A DNA stretch of 64,000 nt, taken from the NCBI GenBank assembly GCA_963971285.1, contig OZ020261.1, positions 2,232,001 through 2,296,000 on the forward strand, read 5' to 3'. The translations under genes and the position numbers were made by a program. This DNA comes from Astropecten irregularis. Taxonomy: Eukaryota > Echinodermata > Asteroidea > Paxillosida > Astropectinidae. The notes beneath the pieces are model-generated. The model did not search any database. It saw nothing but the letters and a program-made list of their open reading frames with translations, and was not told the origin of the DNA. This document shows positions 21,746 through 33,873 of this stretch, piece by piece (position 1 is the stretch's first letter; each line of letters begins with the position of its first letter).

Positions 21746-22349
21746 CTAAAAAGCAAACAAAATCGTTCTTAGTAAATAAATGAACTCAGTTAGAACAAAG
21801 ACACCTGTCTTGTTCAGTCGATCCTGGGGATATGGGCATTCTGATATTTCGATCCTAACAGTATTGGTCTTAAAACATTAATGGAACTTGTTCAAGGGAA
21901 CAAGTTGTCATGCAATTGAATTAAAATGAAAGCATACACGAAGAATGTCTTTGTCACCATTGTCGTTAGATGTCAGCTTTCTGTATGTCTTAAGTCATCT
22001 TGTTCAAGATTGTGTCCCTTGAGTTCAGTTTGAAACACTCCAGATATAGAGCAAGGTCTTTTTTATTCGTTGTATTTCCTTGTAAAAACAAATGGAAATC
22101 TGTCTGCTTTTCTATTGCTTGAAACGCCTGAAAACTAATGGTGACACATCTTGACTTTAACCAAAATGATATTGATTCACGATGCATCTCGATCATTCTC
22201 TCTGTTTTACTTCTAAATGTTCTCTTGTACCTCTTCCTTTTCTAAAGCCGAATTGAGTTTCTTATAAACCATTCTCAATTATTGGTTTTACCCATTTTAT
22301 TTTTAAATGACATTCATTAAAATGTTCGATGCATGCGAATAAGCAGCGG

Positions 22350-23590
22350 CGTACCTTTCAAGTAGGCATCACTTTTTTTTTCTTTTTTCTTTTTTCTTTT
22401 TTTTTGGGGGGCATCATGATGGGGGCACGAGTCCTCAGCTCCCCGTATAAGCTACACCATTTTAGTATTCAGGCTTGTTGTTCTGACGCCATAATTATAG
22501 CTTTGTTTACTTTTGGTATTGGAATAAATATGCTTTCAAGGAGGTGTTTGCCCTGTTCTGTATATAATTCTGATTTTATCAGCTTCTTTTTGTAGCGGTC
22601 CGGCCCACGGCCGATCGCTCGGAGGCGGCGGCTCGTCCGCCACTGAATGTGGATACGAAGGCAAAAGTTACTGCCAGGGAGAAGGAACGGAAGGCAGGCA
22701 GAAAAAGGAAGGACATGTGGGACAACACCAGTAGTGTAGACACGTCCTCAGACCTGGGGGGTTGATCGTGTAGCTGGGTCGTTCTTCCATATACGTTTGT
22801 GCACAAAATCATGTTATATATATATAAAAAGTGAAAACCTGGGGGGGGTTGCAACCCCCTAGCCCCCCCCCCCCCCCCCCCCCCCCCGGGATCTACGCCC
22901 ATGGACAACACGGTGTAGTTGATTCTTCAAATGGCTTGATTAGCTGATTTATTTTACGCCATCATCATCATCAACAAATGAACAGGGATAGATTACGTGA
23001 TTACAACAGACACCATGACGCACACGTCCTTACTCTCCCACGTCCCAAGCTGCAGTCCCCGCGAAAGCGTGGGAAGATTGCCAAAAACAAAATCTTCTGA
23101 CCCGCCGAAATTTATAAAAGTACTGTCAGCCACTTCCGGCCGAAAGAGCGTGTGTCCCAGAGCAACACTCAGTGCGTGCCTCACGCAATGCACCATACGT
23201 GCCCACGCACTGTTTACATGCACCGGAAAGGTTAAAGGTCAAATAATATAATTGAGATTACACGAAATGGGAAAACCCCAGATCACTACATTTTTATTGC
23301 ACTTCCTGCTTCTCCTAGATGACTCAATTCCGTTTGTATATCATCTGACCTGTTGCTTTATTCTGCATAAGGTAATGTATAATTTCCTTTCCTTCCTCGT
23401 TTTGTGTTCTTAGCACATTCTGCTTTGTTGTATTAATGTATGTTGGTCTGTTTTCATTACACAATTCGTCTGCAATATTTTGTTCTCACTGTCTGTCATT
23501 ATCATATTTATCATACAATGTGTTTCCATTCTGGCTTTTAATTCCTAGATTAGGTTTGTACTTTTTCCCTCATTCCTTTCAGCTTTTAAC
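22350..23590. repeat. Repeat insertion specific to unit A
   Basis: Sequence present in unit A but absent at the matching place in unit B (near 44530-44590). It contains a CT-rich tract, a GGGGGGCATCATGATGGGGGC motif, and at 22730-22905 a dispersed repeat ending in poly-C and ATCTACGCCCATG that resembles 46670-46850. No protein gene recognised. Confidence 0.6.
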
Positions 23591-23890
23591 AGGTTTTGGA
23601 CTATGGACTTCATCAAGTTTAAATCTTTAGATTTACCTTATTGGTTGTTTTGTTTTGTTTTGTTTTCATGCATGTATTCCTATGTTATGTTATATTTTGA
23701 TGAGGTTAATTTTTTTAGCTAGATCTGATTTTTTTTCTTGCATTAGAATTTAACTTGATTTTGCCGTCCAGCTTTGTTTTGTCTTGCTTATGATGTTCCA
23801 CTGTATTGTCGGTAAACTTCCATGATACTGTTATACATCCTAAATAGTTTAAATGGAAGGTTTGAGTTGAAATGGATACTGCTGTATTAC

Positions 23891-24169
23891 CTGCTTTTGG
23901 TTCATGCTGGTCGCATTCTTCCGATGTGCAATTAAAGACTTCTACCTCAGCGAGCTGCAGATAAGCGTCAGCAACATCGGCGGGGGATGTGTCTATATCC
24001 AGACTGACATATCTGGCCATCCGCGGTGGATTGCACAGGAACTCATTCACCGCTCCATTGGTGGATTGCTCCCTCGTGGCTGGTACGCCGCATGGCTGGT
24101 TCTCGGCATAGTTTATGCTGAGGCCAGCACGCGCTACCGCTCCAGTGAAACGATACATGTCGTGCTGGT
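23891..24169 (-). CDS. F-type lectin/PAN gene 1, exon 4 (C-terminal half of lectin domain)
   Basis: 279 bp from acceptor TTTATAAAG to donor AG/GTAATA, phase 1 at both ends. It encodes residues 99-191 with the end of an F-type lectin (fucolectin/F5-8C-like) jelly roll: GAVARAG, QPCGVPATREQ, CNPPRMARYVSLDID and YLQLAEVEVF, the usual C-terminal strand signature. An acidic Cys-containing linker to the PAN exon follows. Exon length and phases are identical in gene 2 (45105-45383). Confidence 0.9.
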
Positions 24170-24519
24170 CTTTATAAAAGCAAAGCGGTACAAATCTTAA
24201 AATGGAAACGAATGACGATATCGGTGTTACAAGTAAAACGAAACTAAGTCATCAGCCAAAATAATGACCCGAAAGTTTTAAAATGCTTGGAGTTAGTGGG
24301 GCCTGATGCGTTTTGATCCAAGCACTATCGAATCGAATGATAAATGACAAGATGACAAAAATATGTCATCATAAATATACACATTTTCATGTAAATATAC
24401 ACATAGCTAGATGACAGGATCAGGACAAAGGGGCGTTATAGGGAGCGTGAGGGGAGAGGATGCCTGAAGATGGCGTGGATGACACTTAGAGTCCAGGCCT
24501 GTGCACTGGGATAAGCAGG

Positions 24520-24945
24520 AAAAAATGTTTGTTCTTCCCCTGCCCAGGATGGCACTTTTAAGTGCAATAAAGATGTGTGGTCCTGCCAGGACACATCCTT
24601 ATGCCTGATTGTTTCACAGGCAATGGCTCCATCTATATGACCAAAGGGAATATTACACGCACTACATCTAATGTAATTTATCAAATTTGTTCAGGGTATG
24701 CGAAATTCAGCCAAGGGGACCACGACTATCCTTCAGAAACGATGGCCACAGGTCTAACGTCAAAACTCATAAACCTGACACTTAGTGGGTCTCCACTTCA
24801 TTCTTCCCGGCCACACAATTTCTAATCTTGCAGAGCATTGAATCACTTGGCCAACCCAAAGACTTGATGAACATTCTGCGGAACATCAAACCACATGGCC
24901 TCTACATCCAGTAAGGTAATAACTAACATAAGTGTTTGGTTTTGT
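24520..24945 (+). pseudogene. Penelope-like retroelement fragment, decayed GIY-YIG region
   Basis: The pieces are in shifted frames: FTGNG...TKGNITRTTSNVIY (the same linker as at 1-357), a degraded endonuclease stretch, then QPKDLMNILRNIKPHGLYIQ, the typical end of Penelope-like ORFs. Lies in the large intron between exons 4 and 3 of lectin gene 1. The matching copy in unit B is at 45750-46080. Confidence 0.7.
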
Positions 24946-25209
24946 CCTTTTCAATCATCTACACTCTGGTACTCTCAACCCTTCCCCCTTTTTTTAATCA
25001 ACCACTTCTCAATCTTCCCTTATCCCCTGATTACATTCATTGTTAATATCATACGTTGGTTTTTATCAAAGAAATACAGATTCATGGGCAATAAATACCA
25101 AGATAGATACAGTAACAGTCAGTTGTGAAAATGTCAGTCCCATAAGTTGCCCAGAGTATTTCTTAAGTCTGTCTGATCTTTTTTAAAATAAAAAAAAATC
25201 GGTCGTTGT

Positions 25210-28200
25210 TTTATTCATGGCTTTACTTCGCGAACAAAGAACTTTATGAAGGTCGTCAACGTCTTTGGTCCTTACATGCCCTCTCATGGCTCACAAGACC
25301 AATACGGGCACGGCAGACCCGGCTGCAGTGACAACAGGTGAATGCCTGTCCAAGGTCTTGAGGCTTGGCCGCTCTGTCTTTTCGCCTTTGTCTCCTTTAA
25401 GCTAGTTTTGTTATGCTGGTCTCCTCGAAGGATGAGACGGCCTTGCTGCCAGCGTGACGCCACTCAACTCGATCTGCTGCTCGATCTGTCCACTCCTTTG
25501 GGTCAATGCCGCAGGTTTTGTGGGACTTCTTGAGGCTTTCTTTGTATCGCTTCTTTGGGGCACCCCTGTCCCGGTGGCCCTTCCTGCTCCAGGACCTCAG
25601 TGTTCGTGACATAGTCGGACCAATGGATCTTGAGAATGGTACGCACGCACCGCTTTTGGAAACGTTCAAGAGTCGGATGTGGCTGCTGTAGGGGACACAG
25701 GCTTCAGAGCCGTACAGGAGGGTGGTAAGCACAACTGCCTTGTACACACTGATCTTGGTGTTGGTCTTGAGTTGTTTGTTGTTCCACACCCGTTTGTAGA
25801 GTCTTCCGAAGGCGCTGTTTGCTTTTGCCAGCCTGTTGTCGACCTCCTTGTTTATACAAGCATCAGCAGAAATGGTGCAGCCAAGATAAGTGAACTGTTC
25901 AACCGATTTCAGTTCTGTGTTGCCGATGGTGATGTGGGAGGCACTGTATGCTTTTCGGGGAGCAGGCTGATGAGAACCTCGGTCTTCTTCAGACTCACAT
26001 CCAGCCCAAAGAGCTTGATAGCTTGAGCGAAGCAAGACGCGATGCGCTGGAGGGCTCTCTCCGAGTGGGCAACAAGCGCAGCGTCGTCGGCAAACAGCAG
26101 GTCCAGGATCAACTGTTCGAATGTCTTAGTGTGGGACTGCAGGCGTCTGGGATTGAAGAGGTTGCCATCCAGGCGATACCTTATGTAGACACCGTCCTCA
26201 TCATCAAGGTCCTCCGTGACTTCCTTGAGCTGAAGAAGATGCTGAAGAGGGTCGCGGCCGGGACGCAGCCTTGCTTCACGCCATTCTTGATGGAGAAGGT
26301 TTCTGACAGATCACCGTTGACTCTAATCTGTTCACGCTGATCCTCAGTATCTCCCACAAGCCTGTCCTATTACTGTGCTTTAGGAAGGTCGACGAAGGTA
26401 GCGTAGAGACCCTTGTTCTGTTCACGGCACTTTTCCTGCAGTTGCCTGAGGACAAATACCATGTCGGTTGTGCCCTTGTTTGTACGAAAGCCACACTGGC
26501 TCTCGGGGAGGTGGTCTTCGGAAATTGTTGGAATGAGTCTGTTCAGGAGTACACGCGCGAGGATCTTGCTTACGATGGAGAGTAAGGTGATCCCCCTGTA
26601 TTTGAGCAGTCGGACTTCACTCCCTTTTTTTGTACAGAGTAAAAATGAATGCGTCGCGGAGGTCTTGTGGTAACTTGCCTTGATCACAGCAGTACAGAAA
26701 GAGCTCGTGAAGTTTCAAATGCAATGCAGGTCCTCCATTTTTTCAGATCTCAGGTGGAATGCCGTCCACGTCCGCTGCCTTTCCACTCGTCAGCTGAAAG
26801 GTGGCTTTAGTGGTCTCCACGAGGGTTGTCTGCTCGTCCAGGTGGCTGGGGCCGTACACCGCCTTGAGTGCCTCGTAGAAGCCTCTGTAGTCGCCAAGGT
26901 CGGCACGCATCTGGATAGATTTCGCCAAGTCGGACCACCAGTCGTTCTGCATCTCCCGGAGCTTGCGCTGTAGGCTGCTACATGCGCAACGGAATGCTGC
27001 TTTTTCTGTGGGCATGATGGTCGAGCTAGGTGGGCTTGGTGTGCAGACCGCTTTTTTGCGAGGAGGTCCTGGATGTGGACGTCATTTTCATCAAACCAGT
27101 CCTTGTTCTTCTTTTTTTTACGAAACCCAGGACCCTCTTCAGACGTCTGTAGGATAGGAGACTTAAGCTGTTCCCAGAGTGCGACCGGAGAGAGTTCAGA
27201 GCTGTTGACAGGACTGTCGAGTCGTGATTGAAGGCTGGACTGAAACTTTTCCCTCCTGACCGAGTCTGCCAGCCAGCCAGTCTGGAACTTCCGCCTGTTT
27301 GGCACTCGGCGCTCGACATCACTCTAGTGTCGAGGGCGTCGGCCCGGTCCCTCTGGCGAACAAGCACATAGTCAAGGAGGTGCCAGTGTTTTGACCGTGG
27401 GTGCATCCAAGTGTTTTTGCGGCTGTTTTATTGTTGGAAGATGGAGTTAGTGATGACGAACTGCTGCTCAGTACAGAAGTCTAGTAGCAAGCGCCCGTTG
27501 TCGTTGCAGAACTTGACCTTCTCTGCAGGGTCTGCTAGGAGAGTCGGGAAGTAAACAGTGAAGAGCGTGAGGTGTTGGCGAGATTCGAGTGAGAGGCGCA
27601 TGCGGTTCTAGTGTCCGGTCGGCAGTGTTTCCAGCTTGGAGGCGATGGAGGTCCTCACCATGAGACCGACACCAGATTGGCGCCATTCTGTCGCAGCCCT
27701 TCGTGTCCAGAAGAGGGTGTAACCAGCTCGACGATCCTGGAGACCGCCCTCCTCGGGAAACCGTACCTCGCTGAGAGCTGCAATGTCGATGCCCAGGCGT
27801 GCTAGTTAACGAGCGATGAGTGCCGAACGATGTTCTTGGCGGTTGCTGTTCTGATGTTCCAACAAGCGACTTTCATTCCTTTGGTATGGGGGAGTATGGT
27901 AGAGAGTTGTTTACGTCTTTTCTTTGTATCTCGACCGCATGAGAAGATGCCGTTGACCGCGGTAAGCTAACTCGGTGTGTGTGGAGACGACCTTTCTTTA
28001 GGTCGCCTTTTATTGGCACCTCTCCGTGTGGAGCAAGCAGTGCGTCCCTAGAACAGGCTGCTAGTTCGCTTGGGACGACACCTTATGATGACGTCGTCTC
28101 CATCGGCGTCATACGGTCATTGTGCACCGAGCCGCCTGCATGCAGCATTGAGACTACTACTTCCAGTGACATCTTTCACCTGCCGATTTCGCCCCGTTCC

Positions 28201-28680
28201 CATCGCTACAGGACTTTTGAGGGTTCGTGGTCTCGGACGTGGACATGTCCTTCGGCCTACGCTACGAGTTTTATAGTGGAGTGCAATGCGCGCAGACTGG
28301 CCCCACTCCTTAAGCCCAAGGGTCAATGCCATAGCCCAGCGTGCTGGGAAGGTGACGGTGAAGTCCGAAGGCCGTAGGTTTTATGTCAGAGTTTCCTTCT
28401 CCTAGAAGATTGCCTACCAAGGCTAACAGGCTCCATCTGCCCGGGTTTCAAATCAGAGTTGTCCTTCTCCTAGATGAACTGCTATCCATAGCTAACGAGC
28501 TCCATCTACGCGAAGCACCAGGAACACGGTGTCATCCTCTGCCATTTTGCGGAATCAGGGTTGACACGAGAAGCCAGACAGAAGGATTTGGATAGGAGAG
28601 GCTGCTGTTGAGACGCTGTGCTTCTGAAGGGGTACTCCATGGGAGATGGAGCTGCTCCAAACTCCATTCCACCCCAGCAC
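25210..28680 (-). pseudogene. Decayed LINE (endonuclease plus reverse transcriptase)
   Basis: Minus-strand order, with several frame changes: endonuclease start KVACWNIRTA near 27870; NRMRLSLESRQH near 27600; the endonuclease end HPRSKHWHLLDYVLVRQRDR near 27400; linker DWFDENDVHIQDLL near 27100; RT fingers YRGITLLSIVSKILARVL and CGFRTNKGTTDMVFVLRQ (26420-26620); FADDAALVAHSE with the catalytic FADD (about 26100); FTYLGCTISAD, LLYGSEA and the C-terminal Cys-poor tail near 25420. It belongs to the endonuclease-RT LINEs often mis-annotated as craniofacial development protein 2-like; the clade is not assigned. It splits the Penelope-like relic between 24945 and 28720, and unit B lacks it. Confidence 0.85.
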
Positions 28681-28719
28681 ATCCTAACCCAGTTTAACCC
28701 CTAACCCCCTTTGTTTTAT

Positions 28720-29120
28720 TAATTTCTGGGAAAATACACTATTTCAGGCTGAACATTTTAAAGGTATGTTTCCACCACCACCATATTTATACCTTGTACG
28801 TTTTACTTACATATTTAAACCCACTTCCCCCAGCCCCATTTTCCCCAACGTCTTTGTTATTGTTCATCATGGATCTTACCCACCCTCACCCTCCCTATAC
28901 CCCCTGCCCTTATCCTCTCATCCATTTATGTGTATCTTTACTTGAATGTTCTTGTCTTCTTGTCATTTAGCCTTTGGTAAAGATTTTGCAAAAATTTTGC
29001 TAAAAACACTTCAGGCCCTTCCTAACTCGAAGCATCTTAAAAATATTGCAGCCCATGTGCAGGTTATTCTGAAGACTTTGGGAGGCAAGCCCACCTACTA
29101 TCAATATTGGGTCTTTCGTT
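28720..29120 (+). pseudogene. 3' part of the Penelope-like relic, unit A
   Basis: Shares TTTCCCCAACGTCTTTGTT, CATGGATCTTACCCACC and CAGGCCCTTCCTAACT with 48722-49020. Both sit downstream of Penelope-like ORF remnants, so this is likely 3' untranslated or flanking sequence of that element. Confidence 0.55.
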
Positions 29121-29140
29121 TGATGTTTATGACAATCAAT

Positions 29141-29515
29141 CACTGGTGTCGATTTCTTTTCATGATTGGGGGGGGGATGATTGGTGATTTTGTGTATATG
29201 CGAGGGAGCGAAGCGACCGACTGGGAGAGGCTGTGGGAGTTGGGATACCCCCTACCAAACCAGGGACTTTTTAATAAAAGCAGAGTCGAAAAGTCGCATT
29301 TTAGAGCATTGAAAAACGATATTTAGAAGAATTAAACAGTATACATTTACTGCGAAGTGTAAAAAAAAACAAGGATCAAGTAATATTTCTATACAATAAA
29401 CTTGAAGGATATTCCACTTCGAAATACTGGGGGGGGGGGTATGATAATACTAGCCATCCCCCACCTCAAATATTTGGGGGGATATATCCCCCATCCCCCG
29501 GGATCGACACTCATG
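29141..29515. mobile_element. hAT-like MITE, copy 2
   Basis: 375 bp, begins CACTGGTGTCGAT and ends ATCGACACTCATG, flanked by the perfect 8-bp target duplication CAATCAAT (29133-29140, 29516-29523). Same family as 10478-10867. Located in an intron of lectin gene 1. Confidence 0.9.
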
Positions 29516-29697
29516 CAATCAATAATTTCAGGTAATTTTAAGCATATAATGTCAGAATTATAAGTGAGGTAAATCGTTATCGTAAATTGTTACAACTCTT
29601 ACAGAAATTCGTCCACATTAAATTCACGAGCAGAGCAAGATGGTAATACAACATTGCTATTTGTGTAATCATTGATGCCGGAAACCTGGTTACTTAC

Positions 29698-29787
29698 TGC
29701 AGCAGTCCACTCGCAGTGTGACAATGACTTTACCTATGTAGTGTTCAGTACAAAGGTCCACTTGCCACCAAGGATGAGGGTCATTAT
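29698..29787 (-). CDS. F-type lectin/PAN gene 1, exon 3 (sugar-site exon)
   Basis: 90 bp between acceptor TATCGTTTCAG and donor CA/GTAAGT, phase 1 at both ends; residues 69-98. It encodes DNDPHPWWQVDLC ... VTLRVDCC. PWWQVDL and the RVDCC pair are the hallmark of F-type lectins, where His, Arg and Asp of an H-X(n)-R-X-D motif bind alpha-L-fucose. Here His73, Arg94 and Asp96 are present with an unusually short H-to-R spacing of 20. The basic residue expected a few positions after the Cys pair is replaced by His. Confidence 0.92.
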
Positions 29788-30070
29788 CTGAAACGATAAA
29801 AGATATCTTGAAAGATATCCATAGCATTAAAAAGAAAATTGCTCACTGTGCCCGTCTTTTACAATTGTTGGCTCCGGCTTATGTTGTTAGCTCGGGTCCG
29901 GTTTGCATGTCATTCTCTTCTTTTTTTTAAGAATCATATTTCAACGCAGACATTTTGTTGGAAGTATTTTTTGCTCCCTTGTGAATACGAAAAGATGATT
30001 CAGTTCCAACACCCACGACCTGTATTCTCATTTGTTGGTGATATGTAACAAGTTTAAGGGCCCAATCAGA

Positions 30071-31023
30071 CATGGAGCCAAGACTTTCGAAGTCGTGGTG
30101 TTCGTCTCTTCTTTCACGTAACTCTCGCGAAACCGCTGTACTTCCCCGCGAGACTCATCCGAGAGTTCGGCTCTCGGCTCTGAACCGTTCGAATAGAAAG
30201 ACTTGGGAAACTGGATTTCAGTTTGTACTCGGTCTAAGGGCTCTTCAGCCGATTACGTAGGGACGCGTCTGATTGGCCAATTTATAGTAAACGTATGAAT
30301 ATTCAATGTAAGGCCAATGCCACATCCCGCACATGTACACAGGGGTGATTCATGTTGAATAGACAGCCATATGCGTCTCACGTATGTAGCTATAGCTGCA
30401 GTATGACCTTGAAGGTGATACTTTTACGTGCAAATTGAATGTGCGTCGTGCAAATTTAATGTGCTTGTTTGTTTTTATCTTTTCCGTGCATATAGCAATA
30501 AGTAGTAATAGTGTAGACCTACAATGTTAATCAACCCACTTGCTATAAAAAAAAATCATTGACATTTACCGTGGGTATTATTCATTATTATAGAGTAATG
30601 CACGCATTTTAATCTGATAGATTATACTTTTATTCGAGCTTAATACACAATTAATAATTGAATCATTCAACTTATGAAGTAATTGACCAAAGACCATGAT
30701 TTGAAAATGCTGTATAATGTAAGTACATTACTACTGCATTATTTGAAATCGTGTACACCCTTAAATAAAATGGACTCGTCTGAACGCCCGTGTGCACGAC
30801 AACCATTTTGCAATGCACGCTCATACATGGATAAAGTTAATTAATTATGTGTCTAAATTTCGTTTCCCAAGTCTTTCGTTTCGGAGGGTTCCGAGCCGAG
30901 AGCCGAGCTCTCGCAATAGCAATGAGTCTCGCGAGAAAGTAGAGCGGTTTCAAATGAGTAGCGTGAAAGAAGAGACGATCAGCTCGACTGCGAAAGACTT
31001 GCATCCAAGTCTAGAGCCTTATG
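30071..31023. mobile_element. Long-inverted-repeat element in a lectin intron
   Basis: Arms of about 150 bp (30071-30215 and 30860-31023) are inverted copies: both contain CGTCTCTTCTTTCACG, CGCGAGACTCAT, CTCGGCTCTCGGCTC and GAAAGACTTGGGAAAC in opposite orientation. The interior is AT-rich and non-coding. Unit B lacks it, so it arrived after the duplication. Confidence 0.85.
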
Positions 31024-31091
31024 TACAGTTTTGTAACGAAAATTTATTTGAATGGTGTTCACCATCTTTTAATGACAATCAGTAGGCCTAC

Positions 31092-31172
31092 CTGCGGTAC
31101 AGGCAAACGTGTTGACATCCCCGTCAATTGCAAGCTGTGCATGAAATTCACCCCAAATAGTACTTTGCGTAA
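31092..31172 (-). CDS. F-type lectin/PAN gene 1, exon 2 (N-terminal lectin strand)
   Basis: 81 bp between TTTTTCAG and CAG/GTAGGC, phase 1 at both ends; residues 42-68. It encodes TQSTIWGEFHAQLAIDGDVNTFACTA, the usual start of an F-type lectin domain (A-x-Q-S-S and A-x-D-G-N-T motifs). It is 27 bp shorter at the 5' side than exon 2 of gene 2, which has nine extra codons. A related stretch lies displaced near 31411-31440. Confidence 0.85.
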
Positions 31173-31512
31173 CTGAAAAACAAAATCAGGTCAAAGGTCA
31201 GCGTTTACGCAATTCCAGCCTCAGCAAGTGTTAGAAGGATGTGGCCCATCAATGATTTTACACTGGCACTCGTAGCCGTGACTAAATGTTGCAGGTGCCG
31301 TATGAGAATTGCAGGAAAGCGATACACATAAGCTGTAGCGGTACACGATCATCGGCAAAACATAAACAATGACTGAATTCGGTCGCAAAATTCGACTCAA
31401 AAATTTTACTCAGGAAATCAGCTGACTTCCTTTCGGTAACAAGCTGCGTTACTATACAAGGGCACACAAACATATACATGTAGTACGATGTTGAAAATAT
31501 TATAAAGTCCAT

Positions 31513-33516
31513 CGTGTGGAGGGCGTCTTTTGATTTATAAAATAGTCACTTTAGTTCAAGTCAGTTTGATATACGAAAATGACCATGACGTCATCTGGAG
31601 TCAACAAAAGGGATGACAAATTCTATGGTAATGATTCTTTTTGCCAAGGCTCTGTTATATCATCGATCTAGATCTGCATGCTGCTTTTAAAATGACCATG
31701 ATGTCATCACGATGTTATCATATCTTTTAAAGCTGATTAATTAAGTCGTAACAGCTCCGTGATTGTCCACGAACACTTACATGTCTAGTTACAAATACGG
31801 TTTGCTTCGCTCAGCGAATTAATATGAAATAGGTCAATCTTTATAACAAAAAATAATCACACCATTGTTTTCCGTAGAATCATACAGGGGGAAATGAGTT
31901 TTGCCAACTTGCAATGAATATTTCACCATGTAGTATAGATCCAAATATATTTCCGAGTTGATAAAATGGTGTAAACATTGATAGAATGACTACGGTGTTT
32001 CAAGTAAGATTGTTAATATGAACTTCACATTTTTTTTTCAAAATATACGTTACTTGATGAAAATCTAACAACGGAGGTGATTTCTGGTTACATTTTACAT
32101 TTCCCACCGGTCAAATTTGGCAGTTAAGTATTTTATTTTAATTAAAACACCCCAACTTACCACAATGAAAAAAAAACGAATGTGGTTAATTATATCCTAA
32201 TTAGCAAATCGAATCTTTTTATTTCACGTTCTCTATATTACCTTAATGACACCACTATTAGGTCATAAACATTCTGCTTTATAAGTTTAGACATAGAACA
32301 CCTTGGTGTCACATCTAGTTTTTCTTCTTCTTCTTTTTCTTCAAAGATTTCAACTATGTTTCCAAAACAATCCATTAATGAAAGATGTATAGAAATAAGT
32401 GCTTAATTGTTGTTTTTAATGCCAAGGGTTTTCATGTGAATGCACAAAGACCTGTATAGGCTAGGGCAGTGATTAAATGATAACCTACGTATGTAAATGA
32501 TATAACTATTAGTTTCATATTTCTGTTTATATAAGCAGTCACTTTGAATGAATACAATTTGCAGTTAATTCGTATCAAATCAATCTTCATATAAAACGCC
32601 ATGGTCAAGGTAAGCATTGTAAACACATTGAAAGGGGCACTTTGCATTTTGAATATAAAGTACACAATTAGACATGATGTATTTGCAGTCAATTCCAATC
32701 ATCCGCAGTTCAAAATGCAGAGCGTAATAGTAACCCGTGGTTATATTGTATATTGTTGACACCGATTTTGTTTGAACAGAAATGGCGGTTTGTGATGAGG
32801 TACGCAACGTTGTTCACCTTCTGTTGCGTCGTTCGATGATTGCAATTAATTGGTTCATATTTGATGTTTGATTCGTTAGCATTGATACAAGTCTTATTAT
32901 TATTTTGTTTACATGGTGGGTGCTTTAAAAGAATCAGTGATTGCTCTGAGTTTGTTTGACGATGGCTTAAGCCAGGTTACGTGATTGAAACAATCCCTGT
33001 ATTGTGGAAATCATAAACAAAACGTCAGATACTGAAGTAAATACGATTGGGACATCGTCAGGTTTTTTATTTATGACAGTGTTGTATGTAGAACCGTTCG
33101 TGTCGTCACCTCACATTGCAGCGACCAGTTTGTACATAATATGTTGACCTTACATATTTTCTGATATTGTTTTCGGGCTTGCTTTTTTGTTTTTTTTCCC
33201 CATGGAATAGGATTGGACACACCAAAAATAATTGCGACTTAATGAGTGTGACTACTAGAGAATTGATTTATTAGAAAATCTAAAATGACAAAAAAATCTG
33301 GGGCTAATTTCATGGAGCTGCTAAGCACAAAAATGTTGCTTATCACACAAATGTCTCGCTCAATAAAAAAACCCAATTAGAAATTCCACTTCGAACAACA
33401 TCAAAGGAACAATAGCAAGTGTTACACAACACAAATGGCGGTGTGTGCGTGGTTTCATGGCTCCTGACTGCCAAACGAACAAAGATAATTGCCTATTGGG
33501 GTCACCACCAACGTAG
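31513..33516. other. Intron 1 of lectin gene 1; no other gene seen
   Basis: AT-rich and collinear with parts of 49800-51400 in unit B. No coding motifs noticed. Confidence 0.6.
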
Positions 33517-33588
33517 GGCTGGATAGCTCATTTGGTACAGCGCCTGTACAGTATTCAGGAGGTCGCCGGTTCGAATCCCGCTCCAGTC
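33517..33588 (+). repeat. tRNA-like SINE head, 72 nt
   Basis: GGCTGGA pairs with TCCAGTC to close a 7-bp acceptor stem; A-box-like TAGCTCATTTGG and B box GGTTCGAATCC are correctly spaced. D, anticodon and T stems have mismatches and there is no normal anticodon loop. It is absent from the matching site of unit B near 51400, consistent with a SINE insertion. Same family as 9612 and 44834. Confidence 0.7.
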
Positions 33589-33749
33589 AATTTTTCTGTG
33601 TTAACTTTTCAACAGTTTTTATTAAAACAGAAATGTCATACTTAGCAAATGTTTGTGCTAAGCAGTGCTCTGAAATTGGCCACTGGTGTTTCAATTTGAT
33701 GCTTTAAATTGCATTCGCCATAACACTAATATTAAAAGTCATGACTTAC

Positions 33750-33873
33750 CTTGGAGATCACACTGGATGTATTTGCAGAAACAAAACAGAAACACACATC
33801 CGATATAGATGAGCCTTCCTGCCAGCTTCAGAACCCGACCAACTCCAGTTTCAGCTAAGCTGTATGGCATCAT
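33750..33873 (-). CDS. F-type lectin/PAN gene 1, exon 1 (signal peptide)
   Basis: Starts MMPYSLAETGVGRVLKLAG and continues into the hydrophobic LIYIGCVFLFCFC, then KYIQCDLQ; donor AAG/GTAAGT in phase 1. An in-frame Met 18 codons upstream (33927) is an alternative start and is conserved in gene 2. The hydrophobic stretch acts as signal peptide or signal anchor. Joined to exons 2-5 the product is 275 aa. Gene span is 21492-33873, with the first and third introns the largest. Confidence 0.82.

Noticed and set aside
22579-23251. Frames on both strands in the unit-A repeat insertion
   Set aside because: Contain homopolymer-encoded Gly/Pro runs, overlap each other, and lie in sequence absent from unit B.
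33517-33588. Possible tRNA gene
   Set aside because: Acceptor stem and boxes fit, but the other stems have mismatches and the anticodon loop is irregular; two related heads exist, so a SINE is the better reading.
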